A model generated the notes under the pieces. The model did not search any database. It was not told where the DNA came from and saw nothing but the letters and a program-made list of their open reading frames with translations. Made by a program: the position numbers and the translations under genes. Below are positions 10,162 to 21,872 of a stretch of DNA of 64,000 nucleotides, piece after piece; positions within the stretch are counted from its first letter, which is position 1; each line of letters opens with the position of its first letter. The DNA comes from Prorocentrum cordatum (Eukaryota; Sar; Dinophyceae; Prorocentrales; Prorocentraceae). The stretch covers positions 455,651-519,650 of the forward strand of contig CAUYUJ010015282.1 of the NCBI GenBank assembly GCA_963575745.1, in the 5' to 3' direction.

Positions 10162-10790
10162 GGGAGGGAGAGAGAGAGAGAGAGAGAGAAACAAGAGAGA
10201 GAGAGAGAGAGATGTCAGGGACGAGGGAGAGGGAGGACCAAGGAGGAAAAGGAGGAGGAGGAGGAGGAGGAGGAGGAGGCCAGCTGGAATGGGAGGCGGT
10301 GGAGCCGGAGGCGGACGAGAGGAGGCTGAGTGTGCGGATGCACAGGTAGAGACTGACGAACAACGACACGACGACCATCCCCTTTCGCGCCTCCGCCCCT
10401 TCCCCGCCACCTCCTTCCCCCTCCCGGGCCGCCCGCGCATGTGCGTTGCTTTCGTTGTTTCTCTTCCTTTCTCCCCCGGTCTGGGTCAGGGGCCGTTGCC
10501 CGCAGGCCGCGGGGGTGTACAGGTGCCTTTGTAATGGACGGCGCCCTCACACGCCTAACCCCGGTGGCCACCAATCCTGAAGTGGGAAGCTCCCGATTTC
10601 AAAGAGGAGGAGGAGCAGCAGGAGGAGGAGGAGGAAGAGAATGAGCAGTAGGAGGAACACTTGGAGGAGGGAAGATGGACGTGGATGAGGCGGACGAGGT
10701 TGGTGGTTTCGGCGGAGTAGGACGGAGGAGGAGGAGGAGGAGGAGGAGGAGGAGGAGGAGGAGGAGGTTGACGGGGTGTGGAGACGCAGG
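10123..10790 (+). repeat. GA and GGA microsatellites
   Basis: (GA)n with interruptions at about 10128-10212, GGA triplets at about 10250-10280, 10604-10640 and 10720-10768, with unique GC-rich sequence between. No supported gene. Confidence 0.9.
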
Positions 10791-12180
10791 ATTTCAAGGG
10801 GGAGTGAAAGGAGGATGAAGGACGGTTGGACGAAAGAGGAGTACGGAGAGGAGGAGAAGTATAACGAAGCACGTGAGCTAGGGAGCACGTGGAGGCCGAG
10901 GGAGTACCAGCGCAACTCCTACTGCACGGCGCAGTTATTCGCCACCGTCCTCACCCTCCTCCTTCTCCTCCTCCTGTTCCTCCTCCTCCTCCTCCCTCCT
11001 CCTCCTCGTCCTCCTCGTCGAGCTCCCCCCGCACCCCCGCGCAACCGAGGGGGCAGAGGAGAAGGAAGAGGGCCGGTCGGGGCAGCCGCCCGAGGTCAAG
11101 CTGCCCCCGGGGGCGAACCAGGCCGCGCCCCCCCCTCCCCTGTGCCGAAATGTCATGCGGAGACTGTCCTGGCGCCGCTTTCCTTGACTGATCTGACCTC
11201 CCCTTCCCCCTTGTCGTCGTCGTCGCCACCCTCCTCTTCTTCATCTTTCTCCCCCCCCCCTCATCTTTTTCCTCCTCCTCCTCCTCCTACTCCTCCTCAT
11301 TGTCCACGTCTCTTCTTCAGGGGAAAGGGATGCGAAGAGGGAGGGTGATAAGAAGGATGATGAACACCCCATGGGCACAGGGGTTGCTTCCCGTGTTCCT
11401 CGTTCCGTTCTTCCTCCTCCTCCTACTCCTCCTCCTTCTCCTCCTCCTCCTGCTCTGTTTCCTAATCCTGCCATTTTCTTCTCGTCCTCCTTAGTATTCC
11501 TACTCATCTTCCTCCTCGCGCCCCTCCCCCCGAACCCTTGGGGGGAGGATTGGGCAGGACGAGTAGGAGGACGAGGGAGGAGGGAGGGAGTACGAGCAGG
11601 ATGAAGAGCGTGAGGCGGATGAGGGTATAGGGATGTGCAAGAGTATCCCTGCCATTATCCTCATCTTCCTCCTTTTGCTCGCCGTTCTCGGTCTCGTTCT
11701 GACTCTCCTTCTATTCGTCTTTCTCCGCTTCCTTTTCCTCCTCGGGTTTTCCCTGCCCCATCTGAGCTGGCGGTTTTGGGACAGGCTGGAACACTGACAA
11801 TACATGATCTGCTTTTTGGTCGGCGCTCGAGCTGACCTCTGGGAGGCAGCTCGCTTATCCTTCTGCTCCATCCCTCGCTCTTCTCCGTCTACCATCGCTG
11901 AAGTAATCAGGAGGTCGATGGACATGTCGTTCTGACTTACTGACTCGCATCTCCGCGGCTCCCCCCGTTCCCCTTGGCGAGGTCGCCATGCCAACCTCCT
12001 CCGACTTCTTTTTGCTCCTCCTCCTCCTTCGTACGTCTTGCCAGGGCCTGCGCTCGCTCTCTCTCTCTCTCTCTTGTCGTTGCCGCGTCTCTCCCCCGCC
12101 CCCGCCTTTGCCCGTTTCCACAGCTCGTCCGCACCCACCGACCGCATTCCGCGGCGCCACGGGGACTGGTGCCGGCCTGC
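10791..12180. other. Gene-poor stretch with CCT/GGA triplet runs
   Basis: Mostly low-complexity pyrimidine or purine runs: CCT triplets about 10955-11015 and 11270-11290, TCC/CTC about 11410-11455, CT repeats 12056-12075. Open frames on both strands have biased composition (Arg/Glu, Ser/Pro). I see no motif that supports a gene. Confidence 0.6.
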
Positions 12181-12460
12181 GGCAGCGTGTGTGTGTGTGT
12201 GTGTGTGTGTCCCTGGGGTGGATCCCTGTCCCTGGGTTCTGAGGGGGCCGGCCGCGCGCGCTTCCCGCTTCTATCTCTCCGACCTTCTACGCCTCGACGC
12301 TGCCCGCGTGCGCGCGCTGCTTTGATTGCTGCACTTTCTCCGGCTCGTTGCTGCTGGTGAGGCAGTAACCGCCGAAACAGGTGTGTGTGTGTGTGGTGTG
12401 TGTGGTGTGTGGTGTGTGGTGTGTGTGTGTGTGTGAGTGTGTGAGTGTGCTTGCATGTGT
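12181..12460 (+). repeat. GT dinucleotide microsatellites
   Basis: (GT)n at about 12186-12211 and a longer interrupted (GT)n at 12381-12452, separated by unique GC-rich sequence. Confidence 0.95.
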
Positions 12461-12689
12461 CTGTAATTCCGCCCTTCTGTCGCCGGGTCGTTGCTGTGCA
12501 GCGGTCGACGAAACTCTACGTCACCCCATCTGCGTGCCGGGGGAAGCGCGTGCGTGTGACGCTAGGCTGGGACCTTCCTTGCCTGAGTGGTGATCCCAAG
12601 GGGTCTCTAGAACCCCCCCCACCCAGTAAGCGAAATTATTCATTTTCTCCGCGGCCTTATTGACGGGCTGGTGTCCCACCAATAGAAGG

Positions 12690-13850
12690 AGATTGTTGCT
12701 TCTATGTTTTTTTCCGCGTCGCCCGCCAGCACCGCTCTCATGGGCATCCTTAGTTCAGACACTTGGCAAAGCAATTGTTCTGAAAGCTCCATCCTGAGAA
12801 GGACTACTGAAGGCAGGCCCCGCGCGAGCCCTCAGAGAATCCATCTCCTATCGCGTGGAGATTGGACAAACTATGGCGAGTTATGTTTTTGTCCACGCTG
12901 GAAAAGTCGCCATGTTGGCCGCGCGCGCCGACCAAGCCCCAGCAGGAACTCTGCCACAAGGCAGACGGTTTTGAGCAAACTCGCGAATCAAAACGAAGCA
13001 ATGCATACTACAATCATCATGGAAAGATGCTTACAAGTCCTCCCGCGTAAAGGGTAGCCCACAATATATTACTGCGATGGAGAAAGTTACCCCCCAAACA
13101 TTACCCAGCCCGCCCAAACATCGAGGGGAGCTGATCCCACGTCGCCGCGCGGGCCGACCAGGCGCCAGCAGGAGTTCTTCCAGCAGTGCTAGGCAGGCGA
13201 GTTTGAGCAAACCTGCAAATCCAAACGAAGCAGTTCCTGAGGCAATCCTCATGAGAAGATGCTTACAAACCCTCTCGCATGCGGGGTAGCCCACAATACA
13301 TTATTTCGCTGGAGGCAGAACCAACCATTATCCAGCCCGCCCAACAGTAGAGGGAAACTGATCCCACGTCGCCGCGCGCACTGACCAGGCGCCAGAAGGA
13401 GTTCTGCCAGCAGTGCGAGGCAAACGAGTTAAAGTAAATCCGCAAATCAAAACGAAGCAATTCCGATGGCAATCCTCATGGATTGCCATCGGAATTGCTT
13501 ACCATGGATCAAAAGGAAGCATGGCGATTCCGAAGCCCACAATGGATTATCCCGCTGAAGAAAGAGCCCCCAAACATTATCACGCCCGCCCAACAATAGA
13601 GGGAAACTAATCCCACGTCGCCGCGCTCGCTGACCAGGCAACAGCAGGAATTCTGCCAGCAGTGCTAGGCGCACGAGTTTGAGCACATCCGCACATCAAA
13701 CCAAAGCAGTTCCTATGGCAGTCCTCATGAGAAGATGCTCACAAATCCTTCCGCGTGCGGGGTAGCCCAGACTGGATTAGTCTGCTGGAGAAATTACCCC
13801 CGAAAATTACCCAACCCGGCCAACAATAGAAAGAAAATAATCCCCGCCGC
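12690..13850 (+). repeat. Tandem repeat, about 228-bp unit
   Basis: Four or so diverged units. The landmark TCCCACGTCGCCGCGC lies at 13135, 13362 and 13611, with an earlier variant near 12908. The spacing is 227, 227 and 249; the longest interval contains an extra palindrome. Other shared blocks are GTAGCCCACAATA, AAACGAAGCA and ATGAGAAGATGCT. The region is clearly less GC-rich than its surroundings. No coding signal. Confidence 0.85.
13455..13500. repeat. Perfect palindrome, 21-bp arms and 4-nt loop
   Basis: Arms 13455-13475 and 13480-13500 are exact reverse complements around the loop TCAT. The left arm is normal sequence of the 228-bp repeat, and the right arm is an inverted copy of it, so the palindrome arose inside the array. 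Confidence 0.9.
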
Positions 13851-14039
13851 GGCGAGGAGGTTTTAGGACCAGTGTTATTTAATCACTTCGCTCACTCCGT
13901 CGGCCCATATTGCCTCGCCGTTGTCGTTTGTCGGGGTGTTGTTGTCAATGCGGTGCGGTTGGGCGGCTGCCATTTTCGGAGGCGGTGGGTGGCGGGTCAG
14001 AGGCCTCACGGATGTTGGTTGGGCTCTCGTGGTTGGCTT

Positions 14040-14680
14040 CTCAGGGGTCTTTTGGGAGGCAGTTTTGAACCTGTTGGGGGCCGTGTTGGGGCCTCGTGGG
14101 GCCTCTTGGGGGCCTCTTGGGGTGCCTCTTGGGGGCCCTTGGGGCCTCTTGGGGGCCTCTTGGGGCCTCCTGGGGGCCTCGTGGGACTGAAGGCTGGACT
14201 TTTCGGTTCCTGGTCACCTTCTTGGGCCCCCCTTGGGACCGTTTTGGGGCTCTCTTGGGCCGTCTTGGGCGCCTGTTAGGCTGTCTTGGGGCCATCTTGG
14301 GCCGTCTTGGGGCCGTCTTGGGGTCCTCTTGGACCCTCTTGGACCCTCTTGGGGCGATCTTGGGAGCCTCGTGGGCCATCTTGGAGCGTCGGGAAGCCGA
14401 AAAAGGAGAAACCCGAAAATATGTCCAAAACCTATTGGGAATCACTTAATTTTGCCTCTCGGGACCCTCTTGGGAGTGCTTTTGGAAGCCTTTGGGGGCG
14501 TCTGGAGGCCATGGTGGGCGTCTTGGAGCGATCTTGTGGCATCGTCGGCCGATCTTTCGAGGACTTCAAGGGCTCTTGGACCGTCTGGGCGCTCTCTTGA
14601 GGCCGTCTTGGGCGCCTCTTGGGCCGTCTGGGGGGCCTCCGGCCTCTCTGACGGGCACTTGCCGGGACTTTGGCGGGGTG
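14040..14680 (+). repeat. CTTGGGGCC minisatellite (locus 1)
   Basis: Dozens of variants of CTTGGGGCC, CTTGGGCCGT and CTTGGACC at spacings of about 10-12 bases. Frames across it read as Trp/Gly/Pro/Leu/Ala-rich on + and Arg/Pro/Lys-rich on -, which is composition and not a gene. The same family occurs at 23500-23775 (inverted), 40385-40890 and 50085-50800. Confidence 0.85.
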
Positions 14681-14936
14681 CTTGTCGCGTCGGGCCCTCC
14701 AGGGGCCGCCTCGCGCGCTCGAACTTGTTATATTGTTAACTTGTTACCGGAGATCTTAGCACGCCTCGATCTAGCCGGTAGTGCCGGCGAATTCCCCGCC
14801 GAGAGATCAGAGGGGGGTTAAATCTACATATCCCTAGGATTAACCCGGAGCTGCTTGGCCTGCTCAACTGATCGTCGATGGGCCCAGGAATCGGCCAGCT
14901 CAACCGACCGTCGCTTCGATATATCCTCATCATACC

Positions 14937-14991
14937 CCTCCTCCTCCTCCTCCTCCTCCTCCTCCTCCTCCTCCTCCTCCTCCTCCTCTTG
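14937..14991 (+). repeat. CTC microsatellite
   Basis: About 17 CTC triplets, nearly perfect. Confidence 0.95.
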
Positions 14992-15144
14992 AGTCTGTCT
15001 CAGTTCTGCACGGAGGCTGTAGGCTCCATGCCGCTTCCCACGCCATTGTACTGCCGCGCACTGCGTTCAGTTTTAGGGTGCATCGCTTGATGATGTGTCC
15101 GATCTGATGTTCCCGGTGGCACTCTCTTTCCCTCTCCCCCTCAG

Positions 15145-15660
15145 TTGTGGTGCGCTCCTCGCCTGCCCTATCGACCGGCGTCGCTCCTCCCGAAGCTCGG
15201 CCTCCCCCCACCCCCGCGGCCGGGAGAAGAGGGTACAGCCGGCGGTCGCCCGCCCGATGCTTCCGAGGCCCACGCCGGGGACACGGAGGCTTCCCCGCCG
15301 ACCAGCAGCAGCAGCAGCAGCAGCAGCGCCAGCAGCAGCCGCAGCGCCAGCCCAAACGGGGGCCCCCGGTTCCCAAACCCGGTGAAGATGAGCGCCCACG
15401 GCGGCGACGACGAGGCGCTTGCGCCAGTCTTCACCCAGGAGCGGCCAGGGAGGGGTCGGGATGTTCTCACCATCTCCAGGCAGCAGCGTCGGGGAAGCCT
15501 CCAGGACTTGGAGTTCCCCTCGCCGGACGGCTGGATCCAGCTCGAAACAATGCGTCGACAGAAGGTGTCGGGAGTCCTGGTCGTGATTGTTCACGACTTC
15601 GAACGCCATTGGGGTCCGACCAGGGTTTGCAGGGATTGCCATCACGGGGGGGGGGGCAGC
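15145..15660 (+). CDS. Candidate exon, Ser-rich hypothetical protein
   Basis: A pyrimidine-rich tract (ACTCTCTTTCCCTCTCCCCCTCAG) ends in AG at 15143-15144, a good 3' splice site. Frame 1 is open from there. After a Ser run encoded by AGC repeats (about 15300-15340), the frame has balanced composition, for example VFTQERPGRGRDVLTISRQQ and GWIQLETMRRQKVSGVLVV. I recognise no domain. The 3' end is uncertain: a run of G at about 15648 marks a change in composition and frame 1 later becomes Ser/Pro/Leu-rich. The opposite strand is also open here, so strand is an inference from the splice signal and from the + bias of other genes. Confidence 0.35.
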
Positions 15661-15949
15661 CAGGCCGAGGGGGCAGGAATCCGATTTGTGTGGGGGCGTG
15701 ATCGCCTCCCAAAGGCGCCGGAGGCTTGCCAAACTGCCGAGGGAAGCCGAATCGGTTTCAAGATCTCCACGTTCTTGCCGTTTCTCCTGCGCCCCTTTTT
15801 CCCCCCCCCCCTCCCCCGCCACCCCTCCTGCTGCTGCAACTCCGCCTCCTCCACGTTCTGTGGAAGCCTCCGACAGGCTCCGAAAACTTCCCAGACCGCG
15901 GAGGGAAGCCCCCACCCTTCGAAACCTCCGCATTCCTCGCTCGACCTCC

Positions 15950-16300
15950 TCCTCAGCTTCCTCCTGCTCCCCCCTCTTGTCCCCGTCCTCCTCCTCCTCA
16001 TTTCCGTCATCCGTCTCCTCCTCCTCTTCCTCCTCCTCCTGCTCCTCCTTCTCTTTCTCCTCCTCCTCCTCCTCCTCCTCCTCCTCCTCCTCCTCTTCCT
16101 CCTCTTTCTCCATATCCCTCCCCATTCCCTAGAAGCCCCCCAAAAAGGCGTCGAACACTTCCCCTAACCGCCGAGGGTAGGTGCCTCCCGCTCTGAATTA
16201 TCTCCCCCCTCCTTTCTCCTCTTCCTCCTCCTCCTCCTCCTCCTCCTCCTCCTCCTCCTTCTCCGCCTCCTCCTCCTCCTCATCATCATCAGCATCATCA
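15950..16300 (+). repeat. TCC/CTC microsatellite
   Basis: CTC/TCC triplets with interruptions from about 15950 to 16110 and 16210 to 16285, separated by about 100 bases of unique sequence. Four CCTAAT hexamers follow at about 16313-16338. Confidence 0.9.
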
Positions 16301-16724
16301 TCCTAGTCCTCATCCTAATCCTAATCCTAATCCTAATCCCCTCCTCCTCCTTCTCCTTCTGCTCCTCCTTATCAGCAGCATAATCAGCAGCCGCAGTAGC
16401 ATCATCATCGTCAGCATTCCCACCATCAGCACCGTGATCATGACCATCATCACCACCACCATCATCATCATCACCATCATCATCAGCAGCATCATCATCG
16501 TCATCATCATCAGCAGCAGCATCATCATCACCATCTTCGTCATCATCATCCTTATTAACAGCATCCTCAACAGCAGCATCACGATCATGAGAATGACCAT
16601 TACCATCATAATCATCATCATCACCCCACCACCATCGTCATCATCATAACCATCATGACCCTCATACCAGCATAGCCATCATAACCATCATCATTACCAT
16701 CAACATCACCATCATCACCAGCAG

Positions 16725-16773
<49 letters not shown>

Positions 16774-16831
16774 GCCATCACCATCATCATCACCACCAGC
16801 ATCGCCATCAGCATCGCCATCAGCATCACCA

Positions 16832-16879
<48 letters not shown>

Positions 16880-17320
16880 GTCATCGTCATCGTCATCGTC
16901 ATCATCATCATCATCATCATCTTCATCAGCAGCATCATCATTATCATCATCATCATCACCATCATCGTCATCATCATCAGCATCATCATTACCGGTGTTT
17001 TCATCTTCGTCAGCATCGTCATCGTCATCGTCGTAGCCGTCGTCGTCTTCTGTTGTCATCATCATCGTCATCGTCTGTGTCATCTTTGTCGTGGTCGTTA
17101 CCGTTAATGCCACCATCACCATCACCCTCACCCCAAACATCATCACCATCACCCTCACCCTCACCATCACAATCATTATAACCACCAATCCCACCACCAT
17201 CATCATCAGCAGCATCATCATTATTCTTGTCAGCATCAACATCAACATCAACACGATCAGCATCATCATCAGCAGCATCAGCATTATCATCACCAGCATC
17301 ATCATCACCATCATCATTCC
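16280..17320 (+). repeat. ATC microsatellite, about 1 kb
   Basis: Imperfect ATC/CAT triplets with AGC, ACC and GTC variants across about 1 kb, longest pure runs at about 16727-16770 and 16834-16880. All the His, Ile, Ser, Met and Asp-rich open frames here are by-products. Confidence 0.95.
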
Positions 17321-17394
17321 TTCTGATTGTCCTGCTTCGTCCCTGGCGCTTCCTCATCTCCCTTCTCCTCCCCCTCCTCATCCTCTTCGTCCAG

Positions 17395-17575
17395 GGTGGA
17401 GGAGGGGGACGCGGAGATGGAGGACGCAAACCACCAGAACGTGTCGGCGGACCTCCCTCAGCGACACGCACTGATGCGTGCCCCTGCGCTCCAAAACCGC
17501 ATCCGTGCGTTCTTCTATCCAGACGTCCGACGCCGTGAACAAGAAGGCGACGTCGCAGACAAGATCAGGGCCTGA
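17395..17575 (+). CDS. Candidate terminal exon, hypothetical protein
   Basis: A pyrimidine tract ending TCGTCCAG (AG at 17393-17394) directly follows the ATC microsatellite. The downstream frame, entered one base in, encodes about 60 residues of good composition: an acidic start (VEEGDAEMEDANHQN), then QRHALMRAPALQNRIRAFFY and a charged end (DVADKIRA) before TGA at 17573-17575. No family recognised. An upstream exon would have to lie beyond the microsatellite. Confidence rests on the splice signal and composition only. Confidence 0.35.
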
Positions 17576-17839
17576 GTCCCCGACCCCATCTTAGTGCCTG
17601 ACCTCTCGAGCTGGACCGATCCGTGAGGCTCTGGTGGGCCGAAGCATTGCAGAGCTGGCCGTCACGGGACGCCCCCTCGCTTCTGTGCCCTCGTGCCTCC
17701 GTGCCACGTCGCATCTCGGTCGAAGTCGTGCCGCTCGTCGGCGCTCTCACGATCTGCTCTGGCGAGGACCGCGCGCTGGAGGTGCAGCACCGGCCGAAGG
17801 GCACGCCCGCGCCTCAGGGGTGCAGCGCCCGCGCGCCCC

Positions 17840-18235
17840 AGCTCCTCGCCCTCGTGCCTGGCGCCCCCCCTCCTTCGCGGCCGCCTGCTCTCCCTCCTCC
17901 GGTCCCTCCCTCCTCTCGTCCCTCTCCGTCTTCCACCCTCCCTGCGTCCTCTCCCTGCCCCCTCCCTAACCCTGCTTGTTCCCTGGACCGCCGCCTCCCT
18001 CCAACTTGCCGTGTTGGTGTTCTTCCCCTCTCGCTCCTCCGCCTCGCACCCCCCCCCCACTTCAACCCCTCTTCTCCTCACCCTCGCCTCCCCTCCCCTC
18101 CCCTCCCTGCTCCTCACCTCCCTGTCCATCTCTCCTCTTGCCGCGACTCACCTCCCTGTCCTGCCTCTGTCCACTCACATCCACACCTGGATCCGCCCTC
18201 CATCCCCTCCCTGTCCCCCATTCCTGTCTCCCAGC
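17840..18235 (+). other. Pyrimidine-rich stretch
   Basis: Almost pure C/T over about 400 bases with CCCTCC and CCTCC runs, ending at a TCTCCCAG. It could be an intron with a long polypyrimidine tract; Pro/Ser-rich frames across it are not genes. Confidence 0.5.
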
Positions 18236-18625
18236 CTGTCCAAGAAGAGAGAAGGTGCGCCTGGAGCGCTGCAGAGATTGCTCGACAGTCGAGGGCTACC
18301 TGGCTACCTCGGTGTTTCAGTGTACAGAATTGTCACATGCGTGATGGAAGGTGTGCCCAACCAGTTTCCGCTACATTTCCTAAAACATCAGATCCCGTCA
18401 GATGACCGACGGGAGAAAGCGGGGTCTTCTGCGCCGACGTCCCGCGCAAGGTCGTGCGTAAACGCCCTCTTCTTCACGCGGCGTGCCACGCTGGCGACCC
18501 GCGTAAGGCACCGCGTGCGGTCGCTATGCCATCGTACCCAAGACACTGTTCTTTTCGTCGCTCATATATGTAGTACTGTCTTGCGGGGAGGAGGAGGAAG
18601 GAGGGGGCACGCACAAACCGGATGA
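18236..18625 (+). CDS. Weak candidate exon after pyrimidine tract
   Basis: After the TCTCCCAG acceptor-like site, frame 2 stays open to TGA at 18623-18625 and starts with a plausible stretch (SKKREGAPGALQRLLDSRGL, then VSVYRIVTCVMEGVPNQFPL). A second frame is also open for about 110 bases, so the choice is uncertain. No domain recognised. Confidence 0.2.
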   Translation: MSKKREGAPGALQRLLDSRGLPGYLGVSVYRIVTCVMEGVPNQFPLHFLKHQIPSDDRREKAGSSAPTSRARSCVNALFFTRRATLATRVRHRVRSLCHRTQDTVLFVAHICSTVLRGGGGRRGHAQTG

Positions 18626-19039
18626 GCGCGTGAGAGGATGGACAGGAGAGGACGGCCTGGGCCCAGGTCCCTCCAGAGGCGCACGCTCCATATTGCGGGG
18701 GGATTCCTCGTCCCCCCCCGCCGCAGGAGTCCGGATTCCGGGGCTATCGCGAGCTCTCGCGTCCGTCACCGCAGAGATATATTAGCGATGCCGCGTACAG
18801 CAGGATCTATCATAACGCTTGTGTGTAGAGGACTGGTACCATACTGTGCATAAGACGTTCGGCTGTCGCCGAAAGTCTGGGGAGCCCTTCGCCCCCGGGT
18901 CGCGTGTAAGGGGCCCTTGCCTGCTGTGTCGTCATCGAAAAAAAAGAGGCGCACGTTCACCTGCCACTGAAAAACAGGACGCACGCGCAAGAAAACTAGC
19001 TGGACGAAAGACCCAACTTTATGCAGCTGCGAGTGCCGC
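18626..19039. other. Unassigned sequence before array B
   Basis: Mixed-composition DNA with no convincing open frame, repeat or motif. Confidence 0.5.
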
Positions 19040-20635
19040 ATTGTGGGTACCGCTTTCGGTGGAGCTCCGTATGGGGCCACGACCCGTGTGAGGGGCGTGC
19101 CGAATTGAGCGCGGTGGTGCCATACGAAGCCTCCCACTGGAGCCTTCGGTGGAGTATCCTCCGGGGCCACAAGACGTATGAGGGGGTGCACCGAATTGGG
19201 TGCGGTGGTGCCATGCGAACCCTCCCACTGAAGCCTTCGGCGGAACTCCCTATGGGGAGCGCCGAAATGAGGGTGGAACTGCATGCGAACCCTGCCATCG
19301 GGGCATTCGGTGGAGCTCCCTATGGGGCCACGAGCCGTGTGAGGGGTGCGCCGAGATGAAGGTGGAACTGCATGCGAACCCTGCCAGTGGGGCCTTCGGT
19401 GGAGCTCCCTCTGGGGCCACGAGCCGTGTCAGAGGGGCACCGACATGAAGGTGGAACTGCATGCGAACCCTGCGAGTGGAGCCTTCGGTGGAGCTCTCTA
19501 TGGGGTCACGGACCGTGTGAAAGGGACACCGAAATGGGGGCGGAACTGCATGCGAACCCTGCCGCAAGGGCCTTAGGTGGAGCTCCCTATGGGGCCTCGA
19601 ACCGTGTGAGGGGTGCGCCGAAATGAGGGTGGAACTGCATGCGAACCCTGCCAGTGAGACCTTCCATGGAGCTCCCTATGAGGCCCTATGGGGCCACGAA
19701 CCAGAGATGGGTGCGCCAAAATGAGGGCGGAACTTCATGCGATCTCTGCCGCCGGGGCCTTCGGTAGAGCTCCATATGGGACCACGAACCGTGTGAGGGG
19801 TGCGCTGAGATATAGGTGGAATTGCATGCGAACCTTGCCTCTGGTGCCTTCGATGGAGCTCCCTATGGGGCCTCGAACCGTGTGAGGGGTGCGCCGAAAT
19901 GAGGGTGGAACTGCCTGCGAACCCTGCCACTGAAGCAGTCGGTGGAGCTACCCAGCTACCTATGGGGCCACGAAGCGTGTGAGGGGTGTGCCAAAATCAG
20001 GGTGGAACCGCCTGCGAACCCTGCCGCTGGGGCCTTCGTTGGAGCTCCCTATGGGGCCACGAAGCGTGTGAGAGGGGCACCGACATGGGGGTGGAACTGC
20101 ATGCGACCTCTGCCGCCGGGGCCTTCGGTGGAGCTCCCTATGGGACCTCGAACCGTATGAGGGGTGCGCTGAGATATAGGTGGAACTGTATGCGAACCCT
20201 GCCACTGAGGCATTCGGTGGAGCCTCCTATGGGGCCACGAACCGTGTGAGGGGTGCGCCGAAATGAGGGTGGAACTGCATGCGCACCCTGCCACTGAAGC
20301 AGTCGGTGGAGCCTCCTATGGGGCCACGAACCAGAGATGTGTGCGCCAAGATGAGGGTGGAACTGCATGCGAAACCTGCCACTGAAGCAGTCGGTGGAGC
20401 TCCCTACGAGGCCACGAACCGTGTGAGGGGTGCGCCGAAATAAAGGTGAATCTGCATGCGAACCCTGCCATTGGGGCCTTCGACGGAGCCCCCTTATGGG
20501 GCCACGAACTGTGTGAGGAGTGCGCCGAAATGAGGGCGGATTTGCATGCGAACCCCTGCCGCTGGGACCTTCTGTGGAGCTCCCTATGGGGCCACGAAGC
20601 GTGTAAGGGGTGTGCCAAATTGGGGCGGCGCCGTC
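19040..20635 (+). repeat. Satellite array B of composite repeat (about 89-bp monomer)
   Basis: About 18 units, GGGGCCACG core first at 19073 and 19163 and last near 20590, stepping about 89-90 bp. The consensus differs from array A in the middle (GTGTGAGGGGTGCGCCGAAA, then CTGCATGCGAACCCTGCC) but shares CTTCGGTGGAGCTCCCTAT and GGGGCCACGAA. The lead-in at about 19021-19060 (GCAGCTGC, then GTGGGTACC) resembles the lead-in of array C, so the array has a defined head. Some units are truncated, for example near 19258. Confidence 0.9.
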
Positions 20636-20735
20636 ATGCGGACTGCGCGGGAGGAGGGGGGGGCAGCGGGAGGAGGAGTGACGCGGGGCGCTGTCTCTTC
20701 AAAAGAGGACCCGACACCACGGGATGGTTGAACCA
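20636..20735 (+). repeat. Purine spacer and tail module (copy B)
   Basis: A G/A-rich spacer (about 20650-20680) is followed by GACGCGGGGCGCTGTCTCTT and the tail module at 20708-20727 with two mismatches to copies A and C. Confidence 0.8.
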
Positions 20736-21266
20736 AAACGGGCGCCGTCAAAGGATTGATGGCCTGCCGGCGAGCTGCCTACCAGATGTACATCATCCCC
20801 CGCTGCCTGCAGCAGGACACGGCCCCTGTGCCGATCGGGAGTAGCGTAGCATAGCGCAGCTCACCTCCTAGCTTGATCCCAGAGTACCCAGGATTTGGCC
20901 AAGACGCCCAGGATTTGCACTCCTTACCTCCAGGTCGCCCTACACGGAGCCGCCGGATCTCCAGGCCCGAGCCCCCGCGGCTCCCGGCGGCCTCTCGCAC
21001 CTCCTCGCCACTCCTCCCTCTCCATCCTCCATCCGCCATCGCTGCTCGCCTTCGCTCCCTCCCCTCTTCTGAAAGGGAGAGTTGCATCAGTTCTGGGTGC
21101 AGGACGTTTCGCGCTGCTGCCAGAGCGTGGCTCTGCCAAATAGGAAGGCGGCAACGAGCTGACGGAAGGCATAACTATATCCCCACGCACCCGCGTTTCG
21201 TCCTCACTGCGCTCTCCTCGCCTCTTTCTGTCCTCCAAGGGCGTCCCTCCCTCCCCCCCGCCCTCC
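20736..21266. other. Unassigned GC-rich sequence
   Basis: Short acceptable frames exist, for example one reading MYIIPRCLQQDTAPVPIGSS from 20786 just after a TACCAG, but none is long or motif-bearing. Confidence 0.4.
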
Positions 21267-21872
21267 TCAGTGGGATCGTGGAGTCCTCTTCCCATCAGCG
21301 GGGACGCTGGCGACTTTCAGTATGATCTGACAGTTGAGCTTCCAGGCAAGGTCTTCACATGTGCTCATCTCTCGTGCTGGCGCTCTGGCGCCCGTCCGCT
21401 GCACCCGCGTAATTAGGCCTTTCCGTGCGGGCATGCCGCGTGTAGGTCCTTTCGGCCAGGTGAGCCATACGCCGAAGCAAGCAGGTGAGGAGACACAAGG
21501 AAGCGAGGCCGCGCGCTTGCAGTACCACCTCGTGGGGCCCTGCGCGCGCTCAGCGAGGCCGCACTCGGCAGCAGCAGCTGCAGCACTGGGCAGCAGCATC
21601 TGCCACCTGTCGCCTGAGCTGGACCGCCCTCCTCCCTTCCGTCCTCGGGCGCGCGCGGGTACAGTCAACCCGCAGAGCAAGGATGAGCGACTTTCCAAGG
21701 CTACCCCTGCATCCTTCCCCTTCGGCACGTCCTTGGCCGCTTTCGCCAGCCGCGCCCCGCTCGCAGAGTGTCGACACGGCCCTACAAGGCCCTTGCATCC
21801 CCACCGCGCGTCCTGATCGTACGGGTTGACTGTACACGCATGTCGTTGAAAGTAGGTATTCTTGGACTCCAA
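21267..21872 (-). CDS. Doubtful ORF, open on both strands
   Basis: A 201-codon frame on the minus strand and a 160-codon frame on the plus strand (21334-21816) overlap. Both have fairly balanced composition and neither has a motif I recognise. A 14-bp inverted repeat (21659-21672 and 21822-21835) lies inside. Only one strand, or neither, is likely to be coding; no splice or leader evidence favours either. Confidence 0.15.
   Translation of the reverse strand: MESKNTYFQRHACTVNPYDQDARWGCKGLVGPCRHSASGARLAKAAKDVPKGKDAGVALESRSSLLCGLTVPARARGRKGGGRSSSGDRWQMLLPSAAAAAAECGLAERAQGPTRWYCKRAASLPCVSSPACFGVWLTWPKGPTRGMPARKGLITRVQRTGARAPAREMSTCEDLAWKLNCQIILKVASVPADGKRTPRSH

Noticed and set aside
16313-16338. 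CCTAAT hexamers as telomere repeat
   Set aside because: Only four or so copies inside a microsatellite region; the expected plant-type telomere unit (TTTAGGG) is absent.
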